Source of the DNA: CAYJBH01 sp964370765
GTDB lineage: Bacteria > Bacillota > Clostridia > Oscillospirales > Ruminococcaceae
Length of the DNA stretch: 21,542 bases
Direction: 5' to 3'
NCBI GenBank assembly: GCA_964370765.1
Contig: CAYJKW010000033.1
Span: 1-21,542 of the forward strand
Shown here: positions 1 to 7,216 of the stretch, piece by piece
Numbering within the stretch: position 1 is the stretch's first letter
Layout: each line of letters opens with the position of its first letter
Position numbers and translations under genes: made by a program
The notes under the pieces: generated by a model
Database searches by the model: none
Told to the model about the DNA's origin: nothing
The model's input: the letters and a program-made list of their open reading frames with translations, nothing else

Positions 1-1
1 T

Positions 2-106
2 AGCCCGGAAGATGGCGCGTTTTATGCTGTATTTACCGATTTTGAGATGACACAGTGTAGATGGGCGCTACATGAAGGCCAACAGCCGGACGAAGATTTA
101 GAGTAG
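2..106 (+). CDS. C-terminal end of an unidentified protein (5' end outside window)
   Basis: Reading frame 2 is open from the window edge to a TAG at 104-106 and gives 34 residues, starting SPEDGAFYAVFTDFEM and ending in the acidic tail QQPDEDLE. The other plus-strand frames are closed by stops in this stretch. It lies directly before a strong hairpin (122-165), as expected for the last gene of a transcription unit. Too little is present to recognise a family. It might be a chance open frame, but the position before a terminator supports a real gene end. Confidence 0.55.
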   Translation, partial: SPEDGAFYAVFTDFEMTQCRWALHEGQQPDEDLE

Positions 107-121
107 TTAATTATAGTAACA

Positions 122-165
122 AAAGAGGTGAGGTTCGCAGCAGTTACAGCGAACCTCACCTCTTT
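122..165. terminator. Bidirectional hairpin terminator between convergent genes
   Basis: A perfect 17-bp inverted repeat (122-138 with 149-165) encloses a 10-nt loop. The arm begins AAAGAGGTGAGG and its complement ends CCTCACCTCTTT, so A and T runs flank the stem on both strands. It sits between the plus-strand gene ending at 106 and the minus-strand gene ending at 180 and can serve both. The T tails are short and interrupted. Confidence 0.85.
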
Positions 166-179
166 GTATTTATTAATTA

Positions 180-527
180 TTAAAGCTCGGTACCACAGCC
201 ATCACAACGACCTCTAGAGTTTTTAAGGGTAATCTGTGAACCACAGTTAGGGCACTCGGCAATTGCCTCATCAGGTGCTATTGTGGATCCCAACGTTTCG
301 GACAGGGCGTTATCGCTTTTCTTCATCACCCCACCGGCAAACCCAAATATCGAGTTTATAAGTGTCCTCATTATTCCGCGAATCTCCAGTATCGAGGCCA
401 CTAGTGCAACTACTATAAAACCAATAATGTTACCGATTATCTCCCCACCAAATATTCCGGAAACAAGAGGAAATAGAATTACCACATAGATAATAAAACG
501 AATAGCTATTTTTAAAAGAGCAACCAT
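180..527 (-). CDS. Small membrane protein with C-terminal zinc ribbon
   Basis: This is a 115-residue protein from ATG 527. Hydrophobic stretches at about 7-25 and 31-48 look like two membrane segments and are followed by a polar linker. At the C terminus CPNC (about 92-95) and CDGC (about 108-111) form a single four-cysteine zinc ribbon. It lies 24 nt behind the SPFH gene, with which it is probably co-transcribed, and ends before a shared terminator. An in-frame TTG at 539 would add four residues, but it touches the AAGAAAGG ribosome site, so ATG with a 12-nt spacer is preferred. No named family is recognised. By architecture it resembles the membrane and zinc-ribbon partner of SPFH proteins in the Bacillus YdjG-YdjH-YdjI module, which is an inference. 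Confidence 0.8.
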   Translation of the reverse strand: MVALLKIAIRFIIYVVILFPLVSGIFGGEIIGNIIGFIVVALVASILEIRGIMRTLINSIFGFAGGVMKKSDNALSETLGSTIAPDEAIAECPNCGSQITLKNSRGRCDGCGTEL

Positions 528-551
528 AAACTTAACCAACCTTTCTTTATG

Positions 552-1847
552 TTAAAGTGATGTTCCACACTCGGGGCAAAACTTTGTGGGTTTGTCGGGT
601 GTGTGGCCACACTCCGGACAGGTTTTTACTGTAGTCATAGGCTTTTGGCATTTTGCACACTCGGTGGCATTGAGTGCATTGTCGGCCCCACAGGAGCCGC
701 ACAGAAGAATTTTTTTGCCACACTCCGGGCAGAATTTTTCGCCATTTAATACTGTACTGCAGTCTTTACAGCTTTTTTTAACTATATATCCACACTCGGG
801 GCAAAACTTGGGAGAACCGCTATATTTAGCGGAGCAGGATGGGCAGCTAAACTCCTCCTTCTTTTCGGGTGCCTGCATGGTACTTCCTGCCATTACCTTT
901 AAGCTCTCGCCCATTGTTTGGCCGGCAACAACGCCTACACCAAGGCCTACAGGGCTTGCCATGGCAGCCATTGTGTTGTTAGAGGCCGCCCTGTCCATTA
1001 CATCAAACTGGCGCTCTCTATCATATGTTGTGCCAAGCTGTTGAAGCCTCTCGGCCTCCAGCGTATTCAGCTTGCGCTGGCGGCGTTCCTCTATATGTAT
1101 GTTAAAATATTCATCCTCATATCTTTTGTAGCGTTCCCAGGCATCATCCTCAACTACCGTAAAGCCCTTTACATAGCAACCCTCGATAGAAAGCCCATAA
1201 GGATCTAACTCTTTTTGCATCAGCTTACTAAGTGGTGCCTCAATTACCGATATACTCTGTTGTAGTGTTACAAAGCTGGCGTCATTTGTAAGCATATACT
1301 CGCCAAGAACCTTTTGTAGGCGGGATATCATCATTCCACGCATGGCCTCACGGAAATTATCTATGGTGAACACACGCCCCTGGCCGGCCATCTCGGTGAA
1401 CAGCTGTCTGGAATCAATAATTTTTAGGCTTATAGAGCCGTTACAGCGTACCTTAATGGTAAGCGGAACATCAAATTTTTTCTCCTCCATAGAAAGTGGA
1501 GAGGGTGTACCCCATACCACATCCATTACAACAGCTTTATTTACAAACCATATCTCCGCCCTGTTGGGGTCATCACCACCGTAAGCAAGGCTTATAAACT
1601 GTTTTAAAATAGGGATATTCGCCGTGTCCATATCATAAGAACCTGGCCCGAAAACCGCCTCTATAATACCGGCCCGAACAAAAAGCGCCTCCTGCGATGG
1701 GCCGACAATCAGCTTAGATCCTTTAACTATGGCAATGTTGTTATGCTTATACAGCATCTCGTTAGATTGGCCGCTAATCTGTGGATTGGTAACTACCTCG
1801 GGTAGGCTTTCCACAACGGCTTTTTTAAGAGAATCAAAAACACCCAT
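552..1847 (-). CDS. SPFH-domain protein with a four-module zinc-ribbon tail (YdjI-like)
   Basis: A 431-residue cytosolic-looking protein without signal peptide or membrane segment. An SPFH (stomatin/prohibitin/flotillin-like, 'virion core protein' type) domain spans roughly 30-250, including GSKLIVGPSQEALFVRAG near 43-60. A charged helix rich in Arg, Glu and Gln follows at 250-285, then a Gly/Met-rich linker. The tail (335-427) holds eight CxxC pairs: C335/338, 349/352, 360/363, 373/376, 383/386, 397/400, 410/413 and 424/427. These suit four zinc ribbons of DZANK type. The ATG at 1847 follows AGAGGAG. A promoter is visible at 1892-1919. Known YdjI-type proteins scaffold a membrane-stress complex. 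The adjacent small membrane/zinc-ribbon gene suggests the same here, by inference. Confidence 0.9.
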   Translation of the reverse strand: MGVFDSLKKAVVESLPEVVTNPQISGQSNEMLYKHNNIAIVKGSKLIVGPSQEALFVRAGIIEAVFGPGSYDMDTANIPILKQFISLAYGGDDPNRAEIWFVNKAVVMDVVWGTPSPLSMEEKKFDVPLTIKVRCNGSISLKIIDSRQLFTEMAGQGRVFTIDNFREAMRGMMISRLQKVLGEYMLTNDASFVTLQQSISVIEAPLSKLMQKELDPYGLSIEGCYVKGFTVVEDDAWERYKRYEDEYFNIHIEERRQRKLNTLEAERLQQLGTTYDRERQFDVMDRAASNNTMAAMASPVGLGVGVVAGQTMGESLKVMAGSTMQAPEKKEEFSCPSCSAKYSGSPKFCPECGYIVKKSCKDCSTVLNGEKFCPECGKKILLCGSCGADNALNATECAKCQKPMTTVKTCPECGHTPDKPTKFCPECGTSL

Positions 1848-1891
1848 AACACTCCTCTGCTCAAAATATACTTTTATGCCTAATTAATAAT

Positions 1892-1919
1892 ATTATATCA
1901 AATTTTGCGAAAAAATCAA
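1892..1919 (-). promoter_or_regulatory. Sigma-A-type promoter of the SPFH gene pair
   Basis: On the minus strand TTGATT (1914-1919) and TATAAT (1892-1897) are separated by 16 nt, about 45 nt before the SPFH start codon at 1847. The -10 box is perfect and the -35 box matches 4 of 6. This gives the SPFH pair transcription independent of mtaB upstream. The rest of the gap, 1920-2058, holds no convincing gene or terminator. Confidence 0.7.
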
Positions 1920-2058
1920 CATATTTTAGCACATAGTTTAATAATGCTGTTTAAGGGAGGGTAGGAGATGCCAAACTAGCCTAAGGAATATAACGGCCGG
2001 CAGAGGTTAGTGGGGCGTAACAAGATTATCCTTAACGCATTGCACAGAGAATTTAATC

Positions 2059-3312
2059 TCACAATCCCTCGCTTATCGGCACTAAATCTCCTTTTTTTAT
2101 CCCTTTATCACAGGAGCTACACCTTATATATCTACCGGTTGTTCCTACCCAGCTACCGTCAGCAAGCTGCTTTTCGGCAATAAAGCTATCGGGTAATTTT
2201 AAAAGCTTGTCTGTAATGGTTTTATTAACCGCCTTCGCCCTTTGTGTTAGTAAGGCTGCACGCTGTTTTTTTTCGACCTCAGTAATCTGATTAGAAAGTT
2301 CGGCTGCTACAGTACCGGGGCGCTTACTATATCTAAATATATGAACCTTTATAAAGCCCACCTCTTCTATAATAGTACAGCTATCCTCGAAATCCTGCTC
2401 ACCTTCGCCGGGAAAACCTACCATAATATCGGTTGTAAAGCTTGGGTTGTTAAAATATCTTCTTAGCCGTTCAACTATCTCGATATATTCCTCTCGGCTA
2501 TAAAATCTATTCATAGCCTTTAAAATATTGTTACTGCCACTCTGTAACGATAGATGAAAGTGAGGAGCAAGCTTTTTGCACTCTGCCAAATATTTACATA
2601 GTTGATCTGTTAGCATATCGGGTTCTAACGAGCCAAGTCGTATTCGCTGTAGTCCTTCAATTTTTTCAAGCTGTATACAAAGCGATGCAAGATTAGTGCC
2701 GGTATCGCACCCGTAGTAGGACAGGTTAATACCGCATAGTACAATCTCACTGTGCCCCTGCTGTACAAGCTTTGTGGCTCCTACAATAAGCTCTGCCTCA
2801 TTAGCAGAGCGTGGGTTGCCCCTTGCCTTACTTACAATACAGTAGCTACAGCTACGTGGACATCCATCCTGTACCTTTAAAAAAGCCCGTGTATGCCCGT
2901 CCCCCTCGGCAGGTAATGGTTCAAAGCGCTCACCACTGTGGTGCGGTGCAACTGCAATGGTAGCGGTAGGGTTTTTAAAATATTCTTCTAACAACTCAAA
3001 GACAGCTGACCTTTCGGTATTACCTACCACTATGTCGGCATCATACTGTAACGGCTGTGTCTGTGGTAGGCACCCACCCATAACTATTACTGAATTTGGT
3101 GCATTACGCCTTGCTTTGCGAACCGCTGCACGGCTTTTTGCTGCACCATCGGCGGTAACGGTGCAGGAGTTAACATATATAATATCTGCCTGTTCAGGTT
3201 GTTCTGCAAGACCATAGCCGTTTTGCAAGAAAAGGGCACAAAGGCCATCGCTTTCTCTGCTATTAACCTTACAACCTAAAGTAATAAAGTATATTTTTAA
3301 ATTCTTTTTCAT
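2059..3312 (-). CDS. mtaB: tRNA (N6-threonylcarbamoyladenosine-C2)-methylthiotransferase MtaB
   Basis: Radical SAM methylthiotransferase that converts t6A37 to ms2t6A37 in tRNAs reading ANN codons. The N-terminal UPF0004 domain carries three cluster cysteines: in TLGCKVN (about 14), NSCTVT (about 50) and GGC (about 81). The radical SAM core has CPRSCSYC (about 151-158), the CxxxCxxC that binds the second 4Fe-4S cluster. Later landmarks are the LGSLEP and HLSLQSGS segments. The C terminus (about 365-415) looks like a short TRAM-type tRNA-binding domain (WVGTTGRYIR). Length about 417 residues suits the family, and GCKVN favours MtaB over MiaB or RimO. ATG 3312 is chosen, since an in-frame TTG at 3324 would add only four residues; neither has a strong ribosome site. 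It is divergent from the carboxypeptidase gene with only 34 bp between starts. Confidence 0.95.
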   Translation of the reverse strand: MKKNLKIYFITLGCKVNSRESDGLCALFLQNGYGLAEQPEQADIIYVNSCTVTADGAAKSRAAVRKARRNAPNSVIVMGGCLPQTQPLQYDADIVVGNTERSAVFELLEEYFKNPTATIAVAPHHSGERFEPLPAEGDGHTRAFLKVQDGCPRSCSYCIVSKARGNPRSANEAELIVGATKLVQQGHSEIVLCGINLSYYGCDTGTNLASLCIQLEKIEGLQRIRLGSLEPDMLTDQLCKYLAECKKLAPHFHLSLQSGSNNILKAMNRFYSREEYIEIVERLRRYFNNPSFTTDIMVGFPGEGEQDFEDSCTIIEEVGFIKVHIFRYSKRPGTVAAELSNQITEVEKKQRAALLTQRAKAVNKTITDKLLKLPDSFIAEKQLADGSWVGTTGRYIRCSSCDKGIKKGDLVPISEGL

Positions 3313-3346
3313 AAATATTACCAAAATAGATTACTGCGGAGGAGTT

Positions 3347-4717
3347 ATGAGATATAAAAAGTTTTTGCGTGCCACTATAGCACTATTTATTAGTGCCGTA
3401 CTGGGTAGTTTGCCGGTTTGTGCAGCTTTAGCACCTCCAGTAGACTCGGTTATGGCACAAACACAGGATGTACAGGTTGTGGTAAACGATACGCAGGAGT
3501 TGCCTGTAATGGCGCCTGCAGGGCCCGACCTATCTGTATATAATGCAAATCCCGATACAACGGTGTTTAGTCAGAATCCATTTGCATTTATGGAGTCCCC
3601 CGACAAGGTAAACGATATAACGGTTCCAGCAGCAGTATCACTTGATGCAACTGTAGATCTACAGCTACCGGTAAAATCTGCTATGTTAATGTCAGCCGAT
3701 ACAGGGGAAATTTTATATAACCAAAACATGGATGAGAAATTGGCAATAGCATCCATAACAAAGGTAATGACGATGTTACTTGTGTTTGATGAGATACACA
3801 AAGGTACAATTGCCCTTACCGACCTTGTAAGGGTGTCGGAACATGCGGCAAGTATGGGCGGCAGTCAGGTGTGGTTAGATCCGTCCGAAAGCTTTACGGT
3901 TGATGAGATGCTTAGGGCTGTATGTGTATCCTCTGCTAACGATGCTGCTGTTGCACTTGCCGAGCATGTAGCGGGCAGTGAAACGGTTTTTGTAGATATG
4001 ATGAACCGACGTGCGGCTGGGCTTGGGATGACAAACACAAACTTTATAAATGCCTGTGGACTTGATGCCGAGGGTCACTATTCCAGTGCATACGATGTTG
4101 CCCTTATGTCACGTGAGATAATGAAGTATGATGAGCTTGTAAAGTACACAACAGTATGGACCGACTCGCTACGAGATGGGCAGACAATGCTTGTAAACAC
4201 CAATAAGCTTATTAGAAGCTATTCCGGAATAACAGGGCTAAAAACCGGCACTACCGGTAATGCCGGAATATGTATAACAACTACAGCAACAAGGGACGGC
4301 ATGTCGATAATAGCTGTTGTGCTAGGTGCAGCAACAAGCAGCGATCGGTTTGATGCTGCAAGAACACTAATGGATTTTGGATTTGCTAACTTCCAGCTTG
4401 CTTTAATACCATCAAGTGATAATTTTCAAAATACACTTCCTTTAAACAAAGGTTTAGAGCAGGCAGTAGAGTTAAGCTATAATATGCCTGAAAAGCTATT
4501 ACTACAAAAAAACCAAAGTCCGGAATTGACCGAGGTTATAACGCTTCCCGAAAATTTAACTGCACCGGTAGCGCAAGGGGACACAATAGGTACCGTAACA
4601 CTGTATTCCGGCGAAAGTGAAGTGGGTATCTACAATATTGTGGCAGCGCAAAGCTATGGGGAGATAACATTTAATGCAGCCTTTAAAAGGTTTGCAACTG
4701 CACTTTTAAATTTTTAA
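3347..4717 (+). CDS. D-alanyl-D-alanine carboxypeptidase (peptidase S11, DacF/PBP5 type)
   Basis: Penicillin-binding D,D-carboxypeptidase that removes the terminal D-Ala of peptidoglycan stem peptides outside the membrane. A signal peptide occupies about 1-28 (hydrophobic core then CAALA). The three active-site motifs are SITK (Ser136/Lys139), SAN (196-198) and KTG (299-301). A C-terminal beta-rich PBP5_C-like region runs from about 365 to 440. Between signal peptide and catalytic domain lies an unusually long, proline- and asparagine-rich linker of about 75-80 residues, so the catalytic Ser is much further from the N terminus than in typical PBP5/DacF. GGAGGAG (3336-3342) sets the ATG at 3347. 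The stop overlaps the stop of the converging gene. The exact paralogue name (dacF, dacB) cannot be decided. Confidence 0.93.
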   Translation: MRYKKFLRATIALFISAVLGSLPVCAALAPPVDSVMAQTQDVQVVVNDTQELPVMAPAGPDLSVYNANPDTTVFSQNPFAFMESPDKVNDITVPAAVSLDATVDLQLPVKSAMLMSADTGEILYNQNMDEKLAIASITKVMTMLLVFDEIHKGTIALTDLVRVSEHAASMGGSQVWLDPSESFTVDEMLRAVCVSSANDAAVALAEHVAGSETVFVDMMNRRAAGLGMTNTNFINACGLDAEGHYSSAYDVALMSREIMKYDELVKYTTVWTDSLRDGQTMLVNTNKLIRSYSGITGLKTGTTGNAGICITTTATRDGMSIIAVVLGAATSSDRFDAARTLMDFGFANFQLALIPSSDNFQNTLPLNKGLEQAVELSYNMPEKLLLQKNQSPELTEVITLPENLTAPVAQGDTIGTVTLYSGESEVGIYNIVAAQSYGEITFNAAFKRFATALLNF

Positions 4718-5874
4718 TCACCAAGTTCAAGTTCGGGATAGACCGAGTTTGCTATCCGCGCAAGGTCAAATAGTAATGCCGGTTTATACTTTTCAAGATT
4801 TGTCATATCAATAAAATATATATTAGAGTTTTGTGCGGCAGTGCCGGTATCAAGACCGGTGCCGGCTAAATCTTGCATTGTTATGGTGTTAGGAAGTATC
4901 AAAACCTCAGGATCTGAATCAATAACCTGCTCCAATGTTGTGCCGTAACTCTCACCGGTAACGGCAGGTTGACCCAGTATGGATGAAAATATCTGCGCTT
5001 CGATTGTGTCACTTGTGGCAGAAAACCCGCTAATGTCCAGCATAAGAACAAAATTCGGCCTATCCTGTGTGACATTGTTTACAGCGGTACTGTAAAGTGC
5101 AAGTGAATCAGAAAATCTACCATAAATTCCACTGCCTACTGCTGCACCTTCATCCTTTCCGAGATATAACGTTGCAAGCTCGGATGCAAGATCAGAAAAG
5201 CCGGAAACGGTGGTAGGCATCTCAAACTCCAGTACCTTTGTGCCTGTCTGCTCCAGTTCTATCTTCTGCCTTAATGTTAGCGGAGTAAGGGTTATCAGAT
5301 ATTCAGGATCAAGTTCTATTATTTTATCTATATCAGGTAGTAGTGGTGTGCCGATTGTAGGCATACCATCTGGATTACTACAGTGCTCACTAACCGATGT
5401 AAGTGGATTTGTGATCGGCAGCGTTGTAGTTAACTCGGTAAGTAGAGGCGAAAGGGATGCTACACTTGTTGGAGGCTCATTAATATTTATTCCGCCTACA
5501 AGTGCCGGATACCCTTCAAAATTCTCGATAGGATCTTGCAAAGAAGAATTTTGAGAGGCAAAAAAATACACCAAAAACATAACTCCGGAAATAGCCGCAA
5601 CCACCGCAAAGCAGATAAGCACCCTAATTGCAATGGTGCTTATCTGCTCGGGGTCGATAGGTTGCCGTGGCTCCTTGCTTTTTTTAGGTGGTTTTGCTCC
5701 TACCTGTGCCGATCTAACGGCTGAAGATATGCTTACCTTAACCCCCTCACGCTCAGATACTTCGGGGATAGGGGGTGGAACAGGGTGCTTTGCACGGCTT
5801 GGGGTAGGTTTTGGTAAAGCCGGATTTTTACCCTTTTCCTTTTTGCTTTTTCTACTATCGCTGACATATCTCAT
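4714..5874 (-). CDS. Membrane-anchored periplasmic-binding-protein-like (BtuF/FhuD type) protein
   Basis: A 386-residue protein from ATG 5874. Residues 1-80 are basic and proline-rich (many Lys, PPPIPE, no signal peptide) and should be cytoplasmic. A single membrane segment lies at about 80-106. The outside part resembles class III solute-binding proteins for cobalamin, haem or siderophores: a VASLSPLLTELT strand-helix near 138-150, PTIGTPLLPDIDKIIELDPEYLI near 172-195, and a second lobe with GESYGTTLEQVIDSDPEVLILP near 308-330. Such proteins are normally lipoproteins; an N-in anchor with a long cytoplasmic arm is uncommon. It starts 27 nt behind metK and is probably in the SAM-riboswitch operon. 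No permease or ATPase is nearby. An in-frame TTG at 5880 is an alternative start. The ligand is unknown. Confidence 0.8.
   Translation of the reverse strand: MRYVSDSRKSKKEKGKNPALPKPTPSRAKHPVPPPIPEVSEREGVKVSISSAVRSAQVGAKPPKKSKEPRQPIDPEQISTIAIRVLICFAVVAAISGVMFLVYFFASQNSSLQDPIENFEGYPALVGGININEPPTSVASLSPLLTELTTTLPITNPLTSVSEHCSNPDGMPTIGTPLLPDIDKIIELDPEYLITLTPLTLRQKIELEQTGTKVLEFEMPTTVSGFSDLASELATLYLGKDEGAAVGSGIYGRFSDSLALYSTAVNNVTQDRPNFVLMLDISGFSATSDTIEAQIFSSILGQPAVTGESYGTTLEQVIDSDPEVLILPNTITMQDLAGTGLDTGTAAQNSNIYFIDMTNLEKYKPALLFDLARIANSVYPELELGD
5610..5648. repeat. Perfect 14-bp inverted repeat inside the binding-protein gene
   Basis: AGCAGATAAGCACC (5610-5623) is followed after 11 nt by its exact reverse complement (5635-5648). 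It lies at the codons joining the cytoplasmic arm to the membrane segment. The RNA would form a stable hairpin in either direction. There is no T tract, so it is not a simple terminator. Confidence 0.8.
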
Positions 5875-5901
5875 AGGCAATAAACTCTCTCAACTTTGAT
5901 G

Positions 5902-7041
5902 TTATTGAACGGCCTTTTTAAGTGCATCTACACGGTCTGTCTTTTCAAAGGATATACCTAAATCCTCCCTACCCATATGCCCGAATGCCGCAAGATTGCG
6001 GTAGATAGGTTTGCGTAGATCAAGGCTTTTGATTATACCGTCAGGTGATAGGTCAAACACATCACGTATGGCCTTTTCTATCTTGACTTTTTCTATAGTC
6101 TCGGTACCGAAAGTCTCTACAAGGATAGATACCGGCTGGACTACACCTATAGCATAGGCTAGTTGGATTTCGCATTTTGTTGCTAGTCCGGCTGCCACAA
6201 CATTTTTTGCAACATAACGTGCCGCATAGCTTGCGCTACGGTCTACCTTTGTGGGATCCTTACCGGAGAATGCACCACCACCATGTCTGGAGTACCCGCC
6301 GTATGTGTCTACAATAATTTTTCTGCCGGTAAGTCCGCTGTCACCCTGCGGTCCACCCACAACAAATCGTCCGGTAGGATTAATATAAAACTTTGTTTCA
6401 CTATCTATCAGTTCGGACGGAACTATAGTATCGATAACATGCTTCTTTATATCGGCACGTAGCTGTTCGGTACTAATATCATCACTATGTTGGCTGGAAA
6501 CTACCACCGCCTCTACTCTTGTAGGTCGACCGTCATCATACTCTATAGTTACCTGACTTTTACCATCGGGACGAAGATAGGAAAGTAAGCCCTCACGGCG
6601 CACCTCGGATAGGCGTTTTGTAAGCTTATGTGCAAGGGATATCGGTAATGGCATTAGCTCCGGTGTTTCGTCACAGGCATAGCCAAACATTATTCCCTGA
6701 TCACCGGCACCACCTACATCAACACCCATTGCTATATCGCCGGATTGCTCATCTATAGAGGTTATAACGGCACAGGTGTTGCAGTCAAAACCGTACTCCG
6801 AACGATCATACCCTATGTCTTTTATAGTCTCACGTACCAGCTTTGGTATATCAACATAGGTGTCGGTTGATATCTCGCCCATTACAAGCACCATGCCGGT
6901 AGTCACAGCACACTCGCATGCTACACGGCTGTTAGGGTCGCCGGCTAGCATTGCATCTAAAACTGTATCAGAAATTTGATCACATATTTTATCGGGATGT
7001 CCTTCTGTTACGCTTTCTGATGTAAAAAATTCTCTGTTCAT
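5902..7041 (-). CDS. metK: S-adenosylmethionine synthetase
   Basis: Makes S-adenosylmethionine from methionine and ATP in the cytosol. The family motifs are present: GHPDKICDQISD (about 14-25, with His15 and Lys18 at the ATP/triphosphate site), GAGDQGIMFGYACDE (the conserved hexapeptide loop), and GGGAFSGKDPTKVDRSA (the glycine-rich nonapeptide region). At 379 residues it is close to the usual 380-400. The ATG at 7041 follows AGAAAGGA at a 6-nt spacing. Expression is under a SAM-I riboswitch and terminator in the leader (7060-7196), so high SAM should shut it off. The next gene downstream begins 27 nt after the metK stop and is likely co-regulated. Confidence 0.98.
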   Translation of the reverse strand: MNREFFTSESVTEGHPDKICDQISDTVLDAMLAGDPNSRVACECAVTTGMVLVMGEISTDTYVDIPKLVRETIKDIGYDRSEYGFDCNTCAVITSIDEQSGDIAMGVDVGGAGDQGIMFGYACDETPELMPLPISLAHKLTKRLSEVRREGLLSYLRPDGKSQVTIEYDDGRPTRVEAVVVSSQHSDDISTEQLRADIKKHVIDTIVPSELIDSETKFYINPTGRFVVGGPQGDSGLTGRKIIVDTYGGYSRHGGGAFSGKDPTKVDRSASYAARYVAKNVVAAGLATKCEIQLAYAIGVVQPVSILVETFGTETIEKVKIEKAIRDVFDLSPDGIIKSLDLRKPIYRNLAAFGHMGREDLGISFEKTDRVDALKKAVQ

Positions 7042-7059
7042 TATTTTTCCTTTCTAAAT

Positions 7060-7097
7060 ATAAAAATAAATGCTGTTTGGTATATCCCGAAACAGCA
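7060..7097 (-). terminator. Riboswitch-controlled terminator of the metK leader
   Basis: On the minus strand an 8-bp stem TGCTGTTT/AAACAGCA (7090-7097 with 7071-7078) is followed by a T-rich run (TTTATTTTTATAT). It lies directly after the SAM-I aptamer and before the metK ribosome site, as expected for an S-box expression platform where ligand binding frees the terminator to form. Confidence 0.85.
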
Positions 7098-7103
7098 CAA
7101 AAC

Positions 7104-7196
7104 TTTATCTCTCGGCATACACCGCAGGATTTAACACCTTGCAAATTGCAGGTTGTTGGGCTTCACAGGGCCTGTCCCTCTGCCTCTCTTGATAAA
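7104..7196 (-). promoter_or_regulatory. SAM-I (S-box) riboswitch aptamer
   Basis: Read on the minus strand, the conserved S-box elements occur in order: TTTATC opening P1, AAGAGAGG, GAGGGAC, GGCCCTGTGAAGCCC, CAACCTGC, AAGGTG, AAATCCTGC and the closing GAGAGATAAA. P1 pairs TTTATC (7191-7196) with GATAAA (7104-7109). The AAGAGAGG, GGCCCTGTGAAGCCC and AAGGTG blocks match the family almost exactly. It sits between the metK promoter and a terminator. SAM binding should stabilise P1 and cause termination. Confidence 0.97.
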
Positions 7197-7216
7197 CAAT
7201 ATTTAGTTGTAGTATT

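Noticed and set aside
184..301. A cluster of cloning-vector-like restriction sites (AGCTCGGTACC at 184-194, TCTAGAG, GGATCC) resembling a pUC polylinker
   Set aside because: The sites are far apart and the sequence codes continuously for a sensible zinc-ribbon protein, so this is coincidence and not vector contamination.
586..1044. Long plus-strand frame opposite the SPFH gene
   Set aside because: It is the antisense shadow of the zinc-ribbon tail, with repeats mirroring the CxxC codons; it has no ribosome site and the minus-strand protein has clear domains.
1955..1979. A strong ribosome-site-like GGAGGGTAGGAG followed by ATG CCA AAC TAG on the plus strand (possible tiny leader peptide)
   Set aside because: Three codons with no promoter, hairpin or downstream plus-strand gene nearby; the next genes on both sides are on the minus strand.
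4841..4866. GC-rich repeats (CCGGT...ACCGG, TGCCGG) near the 3' end of the binding-protein gene considered as a terminator
   Set aside because: Only 5-bp stems, inside the coding frame about 130 bp before the stop, without a T run.
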